Source of the DNA: an uncultured Chitinophaga sp.
Lineage (GTDB): Bacteria > Bacteroidota > Bacteroidia > Chitinophagales > Chitinophagaceae
Assembly (NCBI RefSeq): GCF_902168175.1
Contig: NZ_CABHOU010000073.1
Coordinates: 1-64,000 of the forward strand
Length of the DNA stretch: 64,000 nt
Direction: 5' to 3'
Notes under the pieces: model-generated
The model's input: the letters and a program-made list of their open reading frames with translations, nothing else
Told to the model about the DNA's origin: nothing
The model's database searches: none
Made by a program: the position numbers and the translations under genes
Shown: positions 43,210 through 52,636 of the stretch, piece after piece
How the letters are laid out: each line of letters opens with the position of its first letter
Numbering within the stretch: the first letter of the stretch is position 1

Positions 43210-44973
43210 ATGATACATTTTGATCTTCCAAAAGAGAAGTCATCCATCATCAAGGTAATAGGCATTGGTGGCGGAGGAAGCAATGCGGTGAATCATATGT
43301 ATAGCCAGCGCATTGAAGGGGTGAATTTCATCATCTGCAATACCGATGCACAGGCTATTGCCAACAGCCCAGTACCCAACAAGGTACAGCTGGGCCCACA
43401 CCTTACACAGGGTTTGGGAGCAGGCGCTAATCCCAAGATCGGCGAGCAGGCTACCGAAGAATCCTTAGAAGAGCTGAAGAAGATATTGGAGGTTAATACA
43501 AAGATGGCCTTCATCACTGCCGGTATGGGCGGTGGTACAGGTACAGGCGGCGCCCCCATCATCGCCCGCATTTGTAAAGAACTGGGTATTCTTACCGTGG
43601 GTATTGTAACCATGCCCTTTTCTTACGAGGGTAAAAAAAGGATGCTACAGGCTGAAGAGGGTATCAACAGGCTAAAAGAAAGCGTAGATACACTGCTTAT
43701 TATTTCGAATGATAAACTCCGTCAGAAGTTCGGTGACCTGAAGTTCAAGGCTGCATTCGAAAAAGCAGATAACGTATTGGCCACTGCTGCTAAATGTATT
43801 ACAGATGTAATTAACAGCACCGGTCAGATTAACGTGGATTTCGCAGACGTTTGTACAGTAATGCGTAATGGTGGTGTAGCCATCCTTGGCGCGGCTGTTT
43901 GCGAAGGAGAAAATCGCGCACAGATCGCTATCGAAGAAGCGCTTACTTCTCCCCTGCTTAATGACAACGACATCAAAGGAGCCAAATGGATCCTTATCAA
44001 TATCTCCTCTTCCGAAGGCGAGTTTGAACACACGCTGGACGAAATGGATATCATCCAGGCATATGTACAAAGCATGGCTGGCGAAGATTGCGATGTAATT
44101 CTGGGTGTTGGCTACGACGATACGCTCGACCGCAAACTGGGTGTTACTATTATTGCTACTGGTTTTGAGCAAAAACCGATTATACAGCAAAAAGCACCTG
44201 AAGGTGGTCAAACACCATCAGCCCCAAAGGAGGAGCCGAAGATCGTTATGCAACTGGGACGTGACGGCGAAGAGAAAAAGATGAGCGCGCAGAACCAGGG
44301 CACACTCTTTAGCGAACCTGAAGATGTAATGGCTCCGCGCCTGGTAGAACCGGTGATATCTCACCCGGCCACTCCAGCTTCTTTTGTAGCGCCAACACCT
44401 CAGCCTGACGAAAGGCAGACTTACACGCTGAACATAGAACCGGTTTCGGTACCACAGGCCCCGCCTGCCCAACCAACACCCGCTTCTAACAGCATCAATG
44501 TAATTCAGCCACAGCAACAACAACAGCAGCAACAGGTACACACACCTTCTAACGGCAGCTACCTTTCGCGCCCGGCTAATATTTACGCAGAGCCTACCAC
44601 ACCTGGTAACCTGCCTAAAGACGAACCGGAAATGAAAATGGTGTTCCGTGAAGATCCTGCCCCAACGCCCGAACCGCAACCACAGCCACAACAGTCTGCC
44701 AACCCGCAGGCCGATGAGCAGTTGGAAGAACAAAAGCGTAAACAGGCGGAAAGGATCGCTAAACTGCGTAGCATTAGCTTTAATGTAAAAACAATGGATA
44801 GTAACCAGGAAATTGAGAATGTGCCCGCATACCTGCGCCGCAACATCAACCTGGACAACGGAGCCGGTTCAGCAGAACACTTCTATTCAGGGTACTCCGT
44901 TGGCGACAATGGTAACGACCAGGTAGAGATCAATACGATCAATACCTTCCTGGATGGTAAAAAGCCCGATTGA
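43210..44973 (+). CDS. ftsZ: Cell-division GTPase FtsZ with long Gln/Pro-rich linker
   Basis: Tubulin-like GTPase forming the division ring. It has 587 residues. The core (1-330) has IGIGGGGSNAVNHM, the tubulin signature GGGTGTGGAP (107-116) and NVDFADVCTVMRNGG. A linker of about 200 residues, rich in Pro and Gln with eight consecutive Gln at 435-442, follows. The conserved C-terminal peptide is NVPAYLRRNI (like IPAFLRK), but about 40 further residues follow it, ending DGKKPD, as seen in Bacteroidota. It is the last gene of the dcw cluster. Confidence 0.97.
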   Translation: MIHFDLPKEKSSIIKVIGIGGGGSNAVNHMYSQRIEGVNFIICNTDAQAIANSPVPNKVQLGPHLTQGLGAGANPKIGEQATEESLEELKKILEVNTKMAFITAGMGGGTGTGGAPIIARICKELGILTVGIVTMPFSYEGKKRMLQAEEGINRLKESVDTLLIISNDKLRQKFGDLKFKAAFEKADNVLATAAKCITDVINSTGQINVDFADVCTVMRNGGVAILGAAVCEGENRAQIAIEEALTSPLLNDNDIKGAKWILINISSSEGEFEHTLDEMDIIQAYVQSMAGEDCDVILGVGYDDTLDRKLGVTIIATGFEQKPIIQQKAPEGGQTPSAPKEEPKIVMQLGRDGEEKKMSAQNQGTLFSEPEDVMAPRLVEPVISHPATPASFVAPTPQPDERQTYTLNIEPVSVPQAPPAQPTPASNSINVIQPQQQQQQQQVHTPSNGSYLSRPANIYAEPTTPGNLPKDEPEMKMVFREDPAPTPEPQPQPQQSANPQADEQLEEQKRKQAERIAKLRSISFNVKTMDSNQEIENVPAYLRRNINLDNGAGSAEHFYSGYSVGDNGNDQVEINTINTFLDGKKPD

Positions 44974-45030
44974 TAGCAAGCATTTTCTATTAGAAAGTTT
45001 TTGATTGTTTTTTTAGTTGTGTTAAAAAAA

Positions 45031-45066
45031 AGTCCTTCGACTCTTCGAAGGACTTTTCCTTTTTAT
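45031..45066. terminator. Terminator after ftsZ
   Basis: Perfect 10-bp stem AGTCCTTCGA / TCGAAGGACT with a 4-nt loop, with T-rich DNA after it and an A run before it, so it may work in both directions. Confidence 0.9.
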
Positions 45067-45079
45067 ATCATTATCTGCC

Positions 45080-45113
45080 AAACAAAAATGCCTCCCTGTA
45101 CGGAAGGCATTTT
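45080..45113 (-). terminator. Terminator of kup
   Basis: AAAATGCCT / AGGCATTTT around a short loop, followed on the minus strand by TTTTTGTTTGG. Confidence 0.8.
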
Positions 45114-45131
45114 GCATCAATATATGAGAAA

Positions 45132-47081
45132 TTAGTTAGTTCGGCGTAGTTGAAGGTTGGTAACAGGCGCCACCACCAGCGGGAACTTCTCGATCGTTAC
45201 ATAACTTGAGTCCAGACCAAAACCTCTTTCCTCGGAGAGGGAGATCTTTTTGAGGAAGAAATAAAAGCGCATGATCAGTCTTTCGTGCAGCGGCAGGTCG
45301 TTATCGTGCGACAGGAATTTTTCCATAACGATAAACTGGAAATCGCCTACCACGTTATTCTTACTCAACGACTCATAGCGGCTCGTAATGTTCACTTCCT
45401 TGTTGCGCACCATATCCTCCACCACCATGCGGAACATGAGGTTAATACGCTGTTCTACACGAAATCCAAGGCGGAACTCGACGCGTATCACTTCATTAGG
45501 GATAATTGTTTGTACTGAATATTCGCTTAGATAAGGCTCGTCCACTACATCCACATGCACGAACCAGTAGATATCCGCCCGTTTCGGCTTTTTATTGAGA
45601 ATAGAATAGAGGATCTTATGTTCAATTTCCTTTGGATTGTCGGCACTGCTCATATACACCAGGTGCGTGGCGTACTTTGGGATGGTGGTGTCATTACTCA
45701 GCTCCTGCAGGATGCCCAGGTAATCTTCCAGCTTCACAAACTCTACATACCTGTTTTTTATCTTCCTCGATTTGAACCACACGAACATTACCAGGAACAG
45801 GATGCCACCCACGATCACCGTTACATAACCACCGTGCGTAAACTTCACCAGGTTAGCCAGCAGGAACGAGAACTCGATAGTGAGGTATACCAGCAGGTAC
45901 ACGCCTACCCAGGCCATCTTTACCCTTCGCGTATACAGATAGAAGGCAAAGAGACAGGAAGTCATGAGCATACAAATGGTGATCGACAGTCCATAAGCCG
46001 CCTCCATCCTCGACGATTCCTGGAATACCAGTACGATGACCACACAGCCGAACAGCAGCATCCAGTTAATACCAGGAATGAACAGTTGGCCGCGTTGCTC
46101 GGTAGGGTAGTTGATTTTGAGTTTAGGCCAGAGATTAAGGCGCATTGCCTCGGAGATAAGTGTAAAAGAGCCGGATATTAATGCCTGGCTGGCAATTACC
46201 GATGCCATAGTAGCTATTACCACACCAAAGATCACGAACCACTCCGGCATAATAGTAAAGAACGGGTTCTGGTCTTTAGGGATAATTTGCCCTCGCATCG
46301 TGAGCAACCAGGCCCCCTGGCCCAGGTAATTAAGTATAAGACAGGTTTTTACGAATATCCAGGATACCCGGATGTTGCCCCTGCCGCAATGCCCAAGGTC
46401 CGAATACAAGGCTTCGGCCCCCGTAGTACACAGAAACACCGCTCCCAGGATCAGGAAGCCGTGCGGGTAAGTAGTTAATAACTCAATAGCATAATAGGGG
46501 TTAAACGCCTTTAATACAGAGAAATCGGTACCGATGTGCGTAATACCCAACACACCCAGCATACCGAACCATACCAGCATAATCGGCCCGAACATTTTAC
46601 CGATAGACATGGTACCGAACTGTTGCATGAAGAACATCAGTGCGATAATACCCAGAACAATTTTTACGATAGTGAACTGCTCCAGGTCTTTAAAGATGGG
46701 CAACGTTCGTAAGCCTTCGATAGCGGAGGTTACCGTGATAGGCGGCGTAATGATACCATCAGCCAGCAGTGCTGCGCCGCCGATCATACCGAGTATTACC
46801 GTCCATCTCCCATGCCGTCGCACCAGCGCGTAGAGGGAGAAAATGCCACCTTCGCCCTTATTATCCGCTTTGAGGGTAAGAATAACGTATTTGACGGTGG
46901 TTTGCAGGGTAAGTGTCCATATAATACAGGAGATCGCCCCGATAACGAGCTGGTCGCTTACAGGATTACCGCCAACAATTGCTTTGAACACGTAAAGTGG
47001 GGAGGTGCCGATGTCGCCATAAATGATGCCTAGCGCCACGATCAGACCGGCCAGTGTAACTTTATTGAAATCTTTTAACAC
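45132..47081 (-). CDS. kup: KUP-family potassium uptake protein
   Basis: Inner-membrane K+ importer (probably K+/H+ symport) of 649 residues. The opening LIVALGIIYGDIGTSPLYVFKA is diagnostic for KUP. Other motifs are KADNKGEGGIFSLYAL, AALLADGIITPPITVTSA and the CTTGAEALYSDLGHCGRGNIR loop. About twelve membrane segments occupy residues 10-440; the C-terminal 200 residues are cytoplasmic. It converges on ftsZ. TACATTTG at 47103-47110 on the minus strand is a possible -7 element. Confidence 0.95.
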   Translation of the reverse strand: MLKDFNKVTLAGLIVALGIIYGDIGTSPLYVFKAIVGGNPVSDQLVIGAISCIIWTLTLQTTVKYVILTLKADNKGEGGIFSLYALVRRHGRWTVILGMIGGAALLADGIITPPITVTSAIEGLRTLPIFKDLEQFTIVKIVLGIIALMFFMQQFGTMSIGKMFGPIMLVWFGMLGVLGITHIGTDFSVLKAFNPYYAIELLTTYPHGFLILGAVFLCTTGAEALYSDLGHCGRGNIRVSWIFVKTCLILNYLGQGAWLLTMRGQIIPKDQNPFFTIMPEWFVIFGVVIATMASVIASQALISGSFTLISEAMRLNLWPKLKINYPTEQRGQLFIPGINWMLLFGCVVIVLVFQESSRMEAAYGLSITICMLMTSCLFAFYLYTRRVKMAWVGVYLLVYLTIEFSFLLANLVKFTHGGYVTVIVGGILFLVMFVWFKSRKIKNRYVEFVKLEDYLGILQELSNDTTIPKYATHLVYMSSADNPKEIEHKILYSILNKKPKRADIYWFVHVDVVDEPYLSEYSVQTIIPNEVIRVEFRLGFRVEQRINLMFRMVVEDMVRNKEVNITSRYESLSKNNVVGDFQFIVMEKFLSHDNDLPLHERLIMRFYFFLKKISLSEERGFGLDSSYVTIEKFPLVVAPVTNLQLRRTN

Positions 47082-47163
47082 ACATAATGATTAAAGGCAT
47101 GTCAAATGTAGGAGGAAAAAATCAGATCGCGAAGTATAAATATCGGCAATGGCCAATAGCTAC

Positions 47164-47200
47164 TAAAAAAAGAACAGGCCACCTAGTAGGCAGCCTGTTC
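47164..47200 (-). terminator. Terminator of the OmpA-family gene
   Basis: Stem GAACAGGC / GCCTGTTC (47172-47179, 47193-47200), then CTTTTTTTAG on the minus strand. Confidence 0.8.
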
Positions 47201-47227
47201 AGTTATTTTACCAGTGTGTGGTATTGA

Positions 47228-48778
47228 TTAGTTAGCAGGAGCTATATCAACAGTACCAGCATCACCAGGAGTGTTTTGTTTGATGAAGCGGCCGCGATCG
47301 ATACCTTGCTTGTCAGCCAGGTAATCAACTACTGCGTCAACACGGCGTGAGCTCAGGTCAACACCACCTTTCTTAGCTTTCTCACCAGCGTGGCCAGTGA
47401 TCAGCACGTTACAAGAAGGGTTAGCTTTCAGAGAAGCAGCTACGCTAGCCAGGATGGCTTCGTTGTCGCTGCTAACTTTGGTAGAAGAACCTTTGAAGGT
47501 AACGCTAGGCAGAACCAGTGAAGCACATGGAGTCTGCTGAACCATGTTTTTGCAGCACTCAGGATCTGGGCATTTACCAACACCGTCTGCATCAACTGGG
47601 AAGCAGTAAGTAGGCGTGATCAGCTGTTTGTCTTTGTAGTCAGGAACACCGTCACCGTCAGTATCTTTAGCAACACCGTTCACGTCAACTGGAGCACCAG
47701 CAGGAGTGTTAGGCTCGCGATCGAACTGGTCAGTTACGCCATCGCCATCAGCGTCAGGCAGAACTGGAGTTGGGATTTTCATACGACGAGGTGAAGTCAG
47801 CTCGTTGTAGGCGAAATCCAGCGGGTTAACCCACCACAGTGGCTCAACGCGTTTAGAAGTTTTACCCAGGTTGAAGTTCAGACGAAGGCTGGTGTAGCTG
47901 ATGAAGTCTTTATTCTGGTCTGAAGCACCACCGAAGAAGCCGTCCAGATAATCATCGAAAGGCAGGGTGATTTTTTCTTCAACACCAATGTTAAAGCGTT
48001 TTGATACTTTGAAAGAGAGACCAGTACCAGTTTCCAGTGCATGACGCAGGAGCTGGTTGTCGTCTTTACGACCAATGGTAACCCTGTTACCCTGAGAAGG
48101 AGCATTTTGCTCATAATCCAGGTCATACAGATCTTTCAACTGATCTCTGATGTCTTTACGTTTACCGCCAAAGTCAATACCAGAGTAGTTGTAAGCAGCA
48201 CCGCCGTTCAGGGCATCAACGTCTACGTCAGCAAGCAGCAGACCGTAACCCATGAATACATACCAGTTTACTTTAGGCTGTGATTTGTAGAAGAGGATGT
48301 TGCTCAGGGACGCGATCATATCCAAAGACAGTGCGTGTGTAGCTGTTTTGTAGTTTGCAACGATGTTACCACCATTTGCAGCTGCAGTTGTAGCCCATGG
48401 GTTACCACCTACAGTGCTTGAAGTCACCGGACGCAGTTTGTAATCCAGACCGTAGTCAAAAGAACCTGTGTACTCACCACGGATAGAGAATACGTGACCC
48501 AGCGATTTTCTGATTGACAGACCGCCACCGAAACCTGGTCTTGCAGCAACGTCACCTACGATGAAGTGAAGACCGCCATGGAAACCCAGTTCCCACATAT
48601 CCCTTGGTTTCGCAGGATAATCAGATTGATGATTTTTGAATGCGTTAAATTGCGCCATTTTGGACGGGGCTACTTTGGAAGAGTCCAGAACATCCAGGTT
48701 GGGCTTAACTTGCGCAAAACTGGTAGAAGCCAGAAGGCTCATAGCACCTGCCAGTAATAAGTACTTTTTGCTTGCCAT
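47228..48778 (-). CDS. Large OmpA-family outer-membrane protein
   Basis: A 516-residue outer-membrane protein with signal peptide ending STSFAQ. Residues about 60-330 form a beta-barrel-like region (WELGFHGGLHFIVGD, FSIRGEYTGSFDYG, FKVSKRFNIGVEEKI). Then come thrombospondin type-3-like Asp-rich calcium repeats (DADGDGVTDQFD, DTDGDGVPDYKD) and a Cys-rich patch (CFP, CPDPECC). The C-terminal OmpA domain (about 410-500) binds peptidoglycan: LPSVTFKGSSTKVSSDNEAIL, LITGHAGEKAKKG, LSSRRVDAVVDYL. Narrow, C-ending/A-ending codon choice and a good promoter suggest high expression. Confidence 0.92.
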   Translation of the reverse strand: MASKKYLLLAGAMSLLASTSFAQVKPNLDVLDSSKVAPSKMAQFNAFKNHQSDYPAKPRDMWELGFHGGLHFIVGDVAARPGFGGGLSIRKSLGHVFSIRGEYTGSFDYGLDYKLRPVTSSTVGGNPWATTAAANGGNIVANYKTATHALSLDMIASLSNILFYKSQPKVNWYVFMGYGLLLADVDVDALNGGAAYNYSGIDFGGKRKDIRDQLKDLYDLDYEQNAPSQGNRVTIGRKDDNQLLRHALETGTGLSFKVSKRFNIGVEEKITLPFDDYLDGFFGGASDQNKDFISYTSLRLNFNLGKTSKRVEPLWWVNPLDFAYNELTSPRRMKIPTPVLPDADGDGVTDQFDREPNTPAGAPVDVNGVAKDTDGDGVPDYKDKQLITPTYCFPVDADGVGKCPDPECCKNMVQQTPCASLVLPSVTFKGSSTKVSSDNEAILASVAASLKANPSCNVLITGHAGEKAKKGGVDLSSRRVDAVVDYLADKQGIDRGRFIKQNTPGDAGTVDIAPAN

Positions 48779-48836
48779 AATTGTTTTTTTATTTAAAAAC
48801 TGTTAAAAATTTACTATTAACTCGTTTTTTACCAAG

Positions 48837-48866
48837 CAAAGGTAAAAATCCTTAATGAATATACAA
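48837..48866 (-). promoter_or_regulatory. Promoter of the OmpA-family gene
   Basis: On the minus strand TTG (48864-48866), a 19-nt spacer and TACCTTTG (48837-48844) fit the Bacteroidota consensus TTG-N19-TAnnTTTG. The leader would be about 50 nt and A/T-rich, as in highly expressed genes of the phylum. Confidence 0.6.
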
Positions 48867-49027
48867 ATTTTTATTGCGATTTTATTTTCATTGATAAGTG
48901 CCTCAAAATTAAGTATTATTCAATGTTCTATACCATTGCAATTTCAGCATTATTAGCAAATTCGGGGCCAAATTATCAAAATGTGGTATTTTAAGCCTAG
49001 CTTAGCAATCCTTTTTTATTTTAACAA

Positions 49028-49993
49028 ATGGAGGAAATTAAATATCTGATCAGGAAGGAATTACACGATTTCGAGAGCAAGTTTGCTGACTCGGTGAAGA
49101 GCCATGTGCCTCTGCTGGACAGGATCATGCATTACATCGTGAAGAGAAAGGGAAAACAGATCCGTCCCATGTTTGTGTTACTTTCTGCCAGATTATTTAC
49201 AGATAAGATCGAAGAAAGTTCATTCAGGGCCGCCGCGCTTGTGGAATTATTGCACACTGCCTCCCTGGTACACGACGATGTGGTGGACGATGCCCTTGAA
49301 CGAAGGGGCTTTTTCTCCGTAAACGCCTTGTGGAAGAATAAAATAGCCGTTTTAGTCGGCGACTACCTCCTTTCTAAGGGACTTTTGTTATCTTTAAATA
49401 ACAAGGACTTCCGCTCGCTGGAAATTCTTACCGAAGCTGTCAGGGAAATGAGCGAAGGCGAACTCCTGCAAATGGAGAAAGCCAGGCGACTTAATATTAA
49501 AGAAGATGTTTACTTTGATATTATCCGCCGCAAAACCGCCTCCCTGCTGGCTGCTGCCTGCGCTGCCGGAGCCTGGAGCGCCAGCGGTGACGAGCGATCC
49601 ACAGCACTCATGCACAAATTCGGTGAGAAAGTAGGCGTGGCCTTCCAGATTAAAGACGATCTTTTTGATTACGGGACTGCCAACATCGGTAAACCTACCG
49701 GGATAGATATAAGGGAAAAGAAAATGACCCTCCCTCTTATTTATACTCTCCAAAATGCCGATTCAGACACACGTAAGCAAATTATTAATATTGTCAAGAA
49801 TCATAATACTGACAAAGACAAAGTTGCGCAGGTAATCGAACTGGTGAAAACCAGCGGAGGCATCAAATATGCCCAGGAAAAAATGCTGCAATACCGTGAT
49901 GAAGCATTAGAGATCTTACATCAGCTGCCAGACAATGAAATCAGAGGTGGCCTTGAGTCACTCGTGCGATATACAACCGATCGCACGTTCTAA
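49028..49993 (+). CDS. Polyprenyl diphosphate synthase (long-chain)
   Basis: A 321-residue trans-prenyltransferase adding isopentenyl units to make a long prenyl diphosphate, probably the menaquinone side chain. GKQIRPMFVLLSARL precedes the first Asp-rich motif LVHDDVVDDALERRG (DD at 83-84); the second is QIKDDLFDYG. GKPTGIDIREKKMTLPLIY is typical of octaprenyl/heptaprenyl synthases. The chain length of the product cannot be read from sequence alone. recJ follows closely. Confidence 0.92.
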   Translation: MEEIKYLIRKELHDFESKFADSVKSHVPLLDRIMHYIVKRKGKQIRPMFVLLSARLFTDKIEESSFRAAALVELLHTASLVHDDVVDDALERRGFFSVNALWKNKIAVLVGDYLLSKGLLLSLNNKDFRSLEILTEAVREMSEGELLQMEKARRLNIKEDVYFDIIRRKTASLLAAACAAGAWSASGDERSTALMHKFGEKVGVAFQIKDDLFDYGTANIGKPTGIDIREKKMTLPLIYTLQNADSDTRKQIINIVKNHNTDKDKVAQVIELVKTSGGIKYAQEKMLQYRDEALEILHQLPDNEIRGGLESLVRYTTDRTF

Positions 49994-50010
49994 AATTGCA
50001 AGCATCTTTC

Positions 50011-51708
50011 ATGCAGAAACGTTGGACAGTAAAAAAATATGAACCGGGGCCCGAACGGTCGCTTCAGGCTGCGCTACGCATTCATCACATACTATGCCGC
50101 CTGCTCGTGCAACGCGGTATAAAAACTTTTGATGCCGCCAGACACTTCTTCCGCCCTACCCTCAACGATCTCGTAGATCCATGGCTGATGAAGGATATGG
50201 ACATTGCCATTTCCCGCCTGGAAGAAGCTTTCTTCCGCAGGGAAAAAATACTGGTATATGGCGATTATGATGTAGACGGCACCACCGCCGTTGCCACCGT
50301 ATATACTTTCCTCGAATCTATTTACAGTAATATTGAATTTTACCTGCCGCACCGCTACCGCGAAGGCTACGGTATTTCGCAACAAGGTATCGACTACGCG
50401 GTTGAAAATGATATCAGCCTTATTATAGCGCTGGACTGCGGTATTAAATCGGTAGAACTGATAGCCCAGGCCAAAACCAAAGGCATCGACTTCATTATAT
50501 GCGATCACCACCTGCCGGATGCAATATTGCCGGAAGCCGTGGCCATCCTTAATCCCAAGCAACGCGACTGCCCTTATCCTTATAAAGAACTAAGTGGCTG
50601 TGGTATTGGTTTTAAGCTGATAAGCGCACTCGCCCAAAAACGAGGCATGCCCATGGAAAAGGTGTATCCTTTCCTCGACCTCGTTGCTACCAGCATAGCC
50701 GCCGATATTGTACCCATGACCGGCGAAAACCGCGTACTGGCCTTCTTCGGCATCAAAAAAGTGAATGAAGACCCCAGCCCTGCTATCAAATCGCTGGTGC
50801 AGTTAAGCGGATTGAAAGAAAAACTGACTACTTCTAACCTTGTATTCGTTATCGCCCCGCGCGTAAATGCCGCCGGCCGTATGGACGATGCCCGTAAAGC
50901 CGTAAACCTTTTCATAGAAAAGGATTTCGATAAAGCGATGGCAATCGCCGAAATACTGCACTCCGACAATTTCGACCGCAAGGAAATTGACATGACGATT
51001 ACCAAAGAAGCTGTTGAACTCATTCAAAACGACGACACGCAGGCATCCCGGAAATCTACGGTCTTATTTCAACCACACTGGCATAAAGGCGTGGTAGGTA
51101 TTGTGGCTTCGAGACTGATCGATAAATACTATTACCGTCCCACTATCATTCTTACTCAATCAAACGATAAAGTGGCGGGCTCCGCACGTTCGGTGTCTGG
51201 CTTCAATGTATACGAAGCTATTCACCGCTGCAAAGACCTGCTGGAAAACTACGGCGGCCACTTTTATGCGGCCGGTATGACACTGAAGCCGGAAAACGTG
51301 AAAGCTTTCCAGGAAAAGTTCGAAGAAGTGGTGTCGTCTACCATCAGTCCTGACCAACTGATCCCTGAAATTGTAATCGACACGGAAATCAGTTTCGCTG
51401 ATATCACACCGGCGTTCTTTAACATACTCAAACAATTTGAACCGCTGGGCCCGGAAAACCTGCGCCCCGTTTTTATTGCAAAATATGTAATCGATACCGG
51501 CCACTCCTGTATAGTAAAAGAACACCTGAAGATATCTGTGAAACAACGCTACGGACCGTCTTTCTCCGGCATCGGTTTTTATATGGCTGATAAGTACCCG
51601 ATCGTGAGCAGCAAAAAACCTTTCGACATCGTATTTACTATCGAAGAAAATGAATGGAATGGCGCCACTACCCTTCAACTGAAGGTGATAGACATTCGCC
51701 CCTCCTGA
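50011..51708 (+). CDS. recJ: Single-stranded-DNA exonuclease RecJ
   Basis: 5'-to-3' single-strand exonuclease in recombination and repair. It has 565 residues from the ATG giving MQKRWTVKKYEPGPE; a TTG five codons upstream is an alternative. DHH-family motifs: VYGDYDVDGTTA (82-93), LDCGIK, ICDHHLPD (DHH 165-167) and AADIVPM. The DHHA1 part has PRVNAAGRMDDARKA and the C-terminal SARSVSGFNVYEAI and YGGHFYAAGMTL. An OB-fold domain ends the protein. It ends at a terminator shared with the esterase array. Confidence 0.95.
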   Translation: MQKRWTVKKYEPGPERSLQAALRIHHILCRLLVQRGIKTFDAARHFFRPTLNDLVDPWLMKDMDIAISRLEEAFFRREKILVYGDYDVDGTTAVATVYTFLESIYSNIEFYLPHRYREGYGISQQGIDYAVENDISLIIALDCGIKSVELIAQAKTKGIDFIICDHHLPDAILPEAVAILNPKQRDCPYPYKELSGCGIGFKLISALAQKRGMPMEKVYPFLDLVATSIAADIVPMTGENRVLAFFGIKKVNEDPSPAIKSLVQLSGLKEKLTTSNLVFVIAPRVNAAGRMDDARKAVNLFIEKDFDKAMAIAEILHSDNFDRKEIDMTITKEAVELIQNDDTQASRKSTVLFQPHWHKGVVGIVASRLIDKYYYRPTIILTQSNDKVAGSARSVSGFNVYEAIHRCKDLLENYGGHFYAAGMTLKPENVKAFQEKFEEVVSSTISPDQLIPEIVIDTEISFADITPAFFNILKQFEPLGPENLRPVFIAKYVIDTGHSCIVKEHLKISVKQRYGPSFSGIGFYMADKYPIVSSKKPFDIVFTIEENEWNGATTLQLKVIDIRPS

Positions 51709-51721
51709 TTGATATGAAAAC

Positions 51722-51759
51722 AAAAGGGCTGGCTATACGTGGTGTAGCCAGCCCTTTTT
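51722..51759. terminator. Bidirectional terminator between recJ and esterase 1
   Basis: Stem GGGCTGGCTA / TAGCCAGCCC (51726-51735, 51745-51754) with A4 before and T5 after, serving the two converging genes. Confidence 0.9.
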
Positions 51760-51773
51760 AATTCGACTATCTT

Positions 51774-52538
51774 TTATTTAGACTGCTTCAGCAGCCATTC
51801 GTAAAACTTCACATCGTAATAGGGAGTAGACCAGGCATCGTGCCCGCCGGTTGGTTTCTCTATGTACTCCAGCATTTTTCCGCCACAGGCTTTGATCGCA
51901 TTTACCAGTTTCCTTGAACCGGTAACCGGCACGGTATCGTCATCGGTATTGTGATATACTTTCATGGGCTTGTCTTTCAGCGCGCAGGCCCTAGCCGGAT
52001 TGCCCCAGCCACACATGGGCGCGAGCGCGGCGAATTTATCAGGATCGTTCATGCCCCACATCCAGGTGCCGTTACCGCCCATGCTCAGGCCAGTAAGGTA
52101 TACGCGGTTGGTATCTATGCGGTACAGACGTACAATGTCGGGCCACAAAGCGTTGAGGCTCGCCACATCCCAGGTGTTGACGTTTAGTTTACACTGCGGC
52201 GCAATCACCACAAATGGAAAATTACTCATATCGCGAAGGCGATGCGGAATCCCCATTTGCTTCACCAGGTTTATATTATCACCCCGCTCTCCTTTTCCAT
52301 GCAGGAAAATGAGTACCGGCCAACGTTTACTGGTATTGGTATTATAGGTAGATGGTGTATACAGCACATACTGATCGATACTTTTGCCCGGCAACCTTAC
52401 TTTTTTCACGGAAATACCCGGAGGCTGCTTCGTATAATAATAAGTCGTATCTGGCTCAGTAAAAGCATATAGGGGGGAGGTGCCCATGCATATAAGCAGG
52501 CAGCAGCATAGCAGTCGGTGTATAGATCTAAATAGCAC
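51774..52538 (-). CDS. Secreted alpha/beta-hydrolase, array member 1
   Basis: A 254-residue esterase-like protein of the PHB-depolymerase/LpqC type. The start is taken as GTG at 52538 because the frame further upstream contains a terminator for the preceding gene; it yields a signal peptide rich in Cys and Leu ending SPLYA. Motifs: FLHGKGERGDN (oxyanion loop), Ser152 in GLSMGG, Asp201 in the DDDTV loop and His233 in TGGHDAW. It lacks the lipobox seen in the other three members. It is the most diverged of four tandem paralogues. The substrate is unknown; acyl or feruloyl groups on polysaccharide are a family-based guess. Confidence 0.8.
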   Translation of the reverse strand: MLFRSIHRLLCCCLLICMGTSPLYAFTEPDTTYYYTKQPPGISVKKVRLPGKSIDQYVLYTPSTYNTNTSKRWPVLIFLHGKGERGDNINLVKQMGIPHRLRDMSNFPFVVIAPQCKLNVNTWDVASLNALWPDIVRLYRIDTNRVYLTGLSMGGNGTWMWGMNDPDKFAALAPMCGWGNPARACALKDKPMKVYHNTDDDTVPVTGSRKLVNAIKACGGKMLEYIEKPTGGHDAWSTPYYDVKFYEWLLKQSK

Positions 52539-52565
52539 GATGGTTAGTTTCCGGTATAAATGTAT

Positions 52566-52616
52566 CAAAAAAAAATCCCCGGACATAACATCATTGATAA
52601 ACGTTATATACCGGGG
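52566..52616 (-). terminator. Terminator of esterase 2
   Basis: CCCCGG / CCGGGG (52577-52582, 52611-52616) with a further ATAAC/GTTAT pairing inside, then nine T on the minus strand. It lies inside the longer reading frame upstream of esterase 1, which shows that frame is not all coding. Confidence 0.85.
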
Positions 52617-52636
52617 AAATAGTTTCGTTGTCACTT

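Noticed and set aside
44230..44930. Frameshift or wrong start in the ftsZ tail
   Set aside because: The long low-complexity linker and the 40 residues after the C-terminal peptide stay in frame and look like the usual Bacteroidota form.
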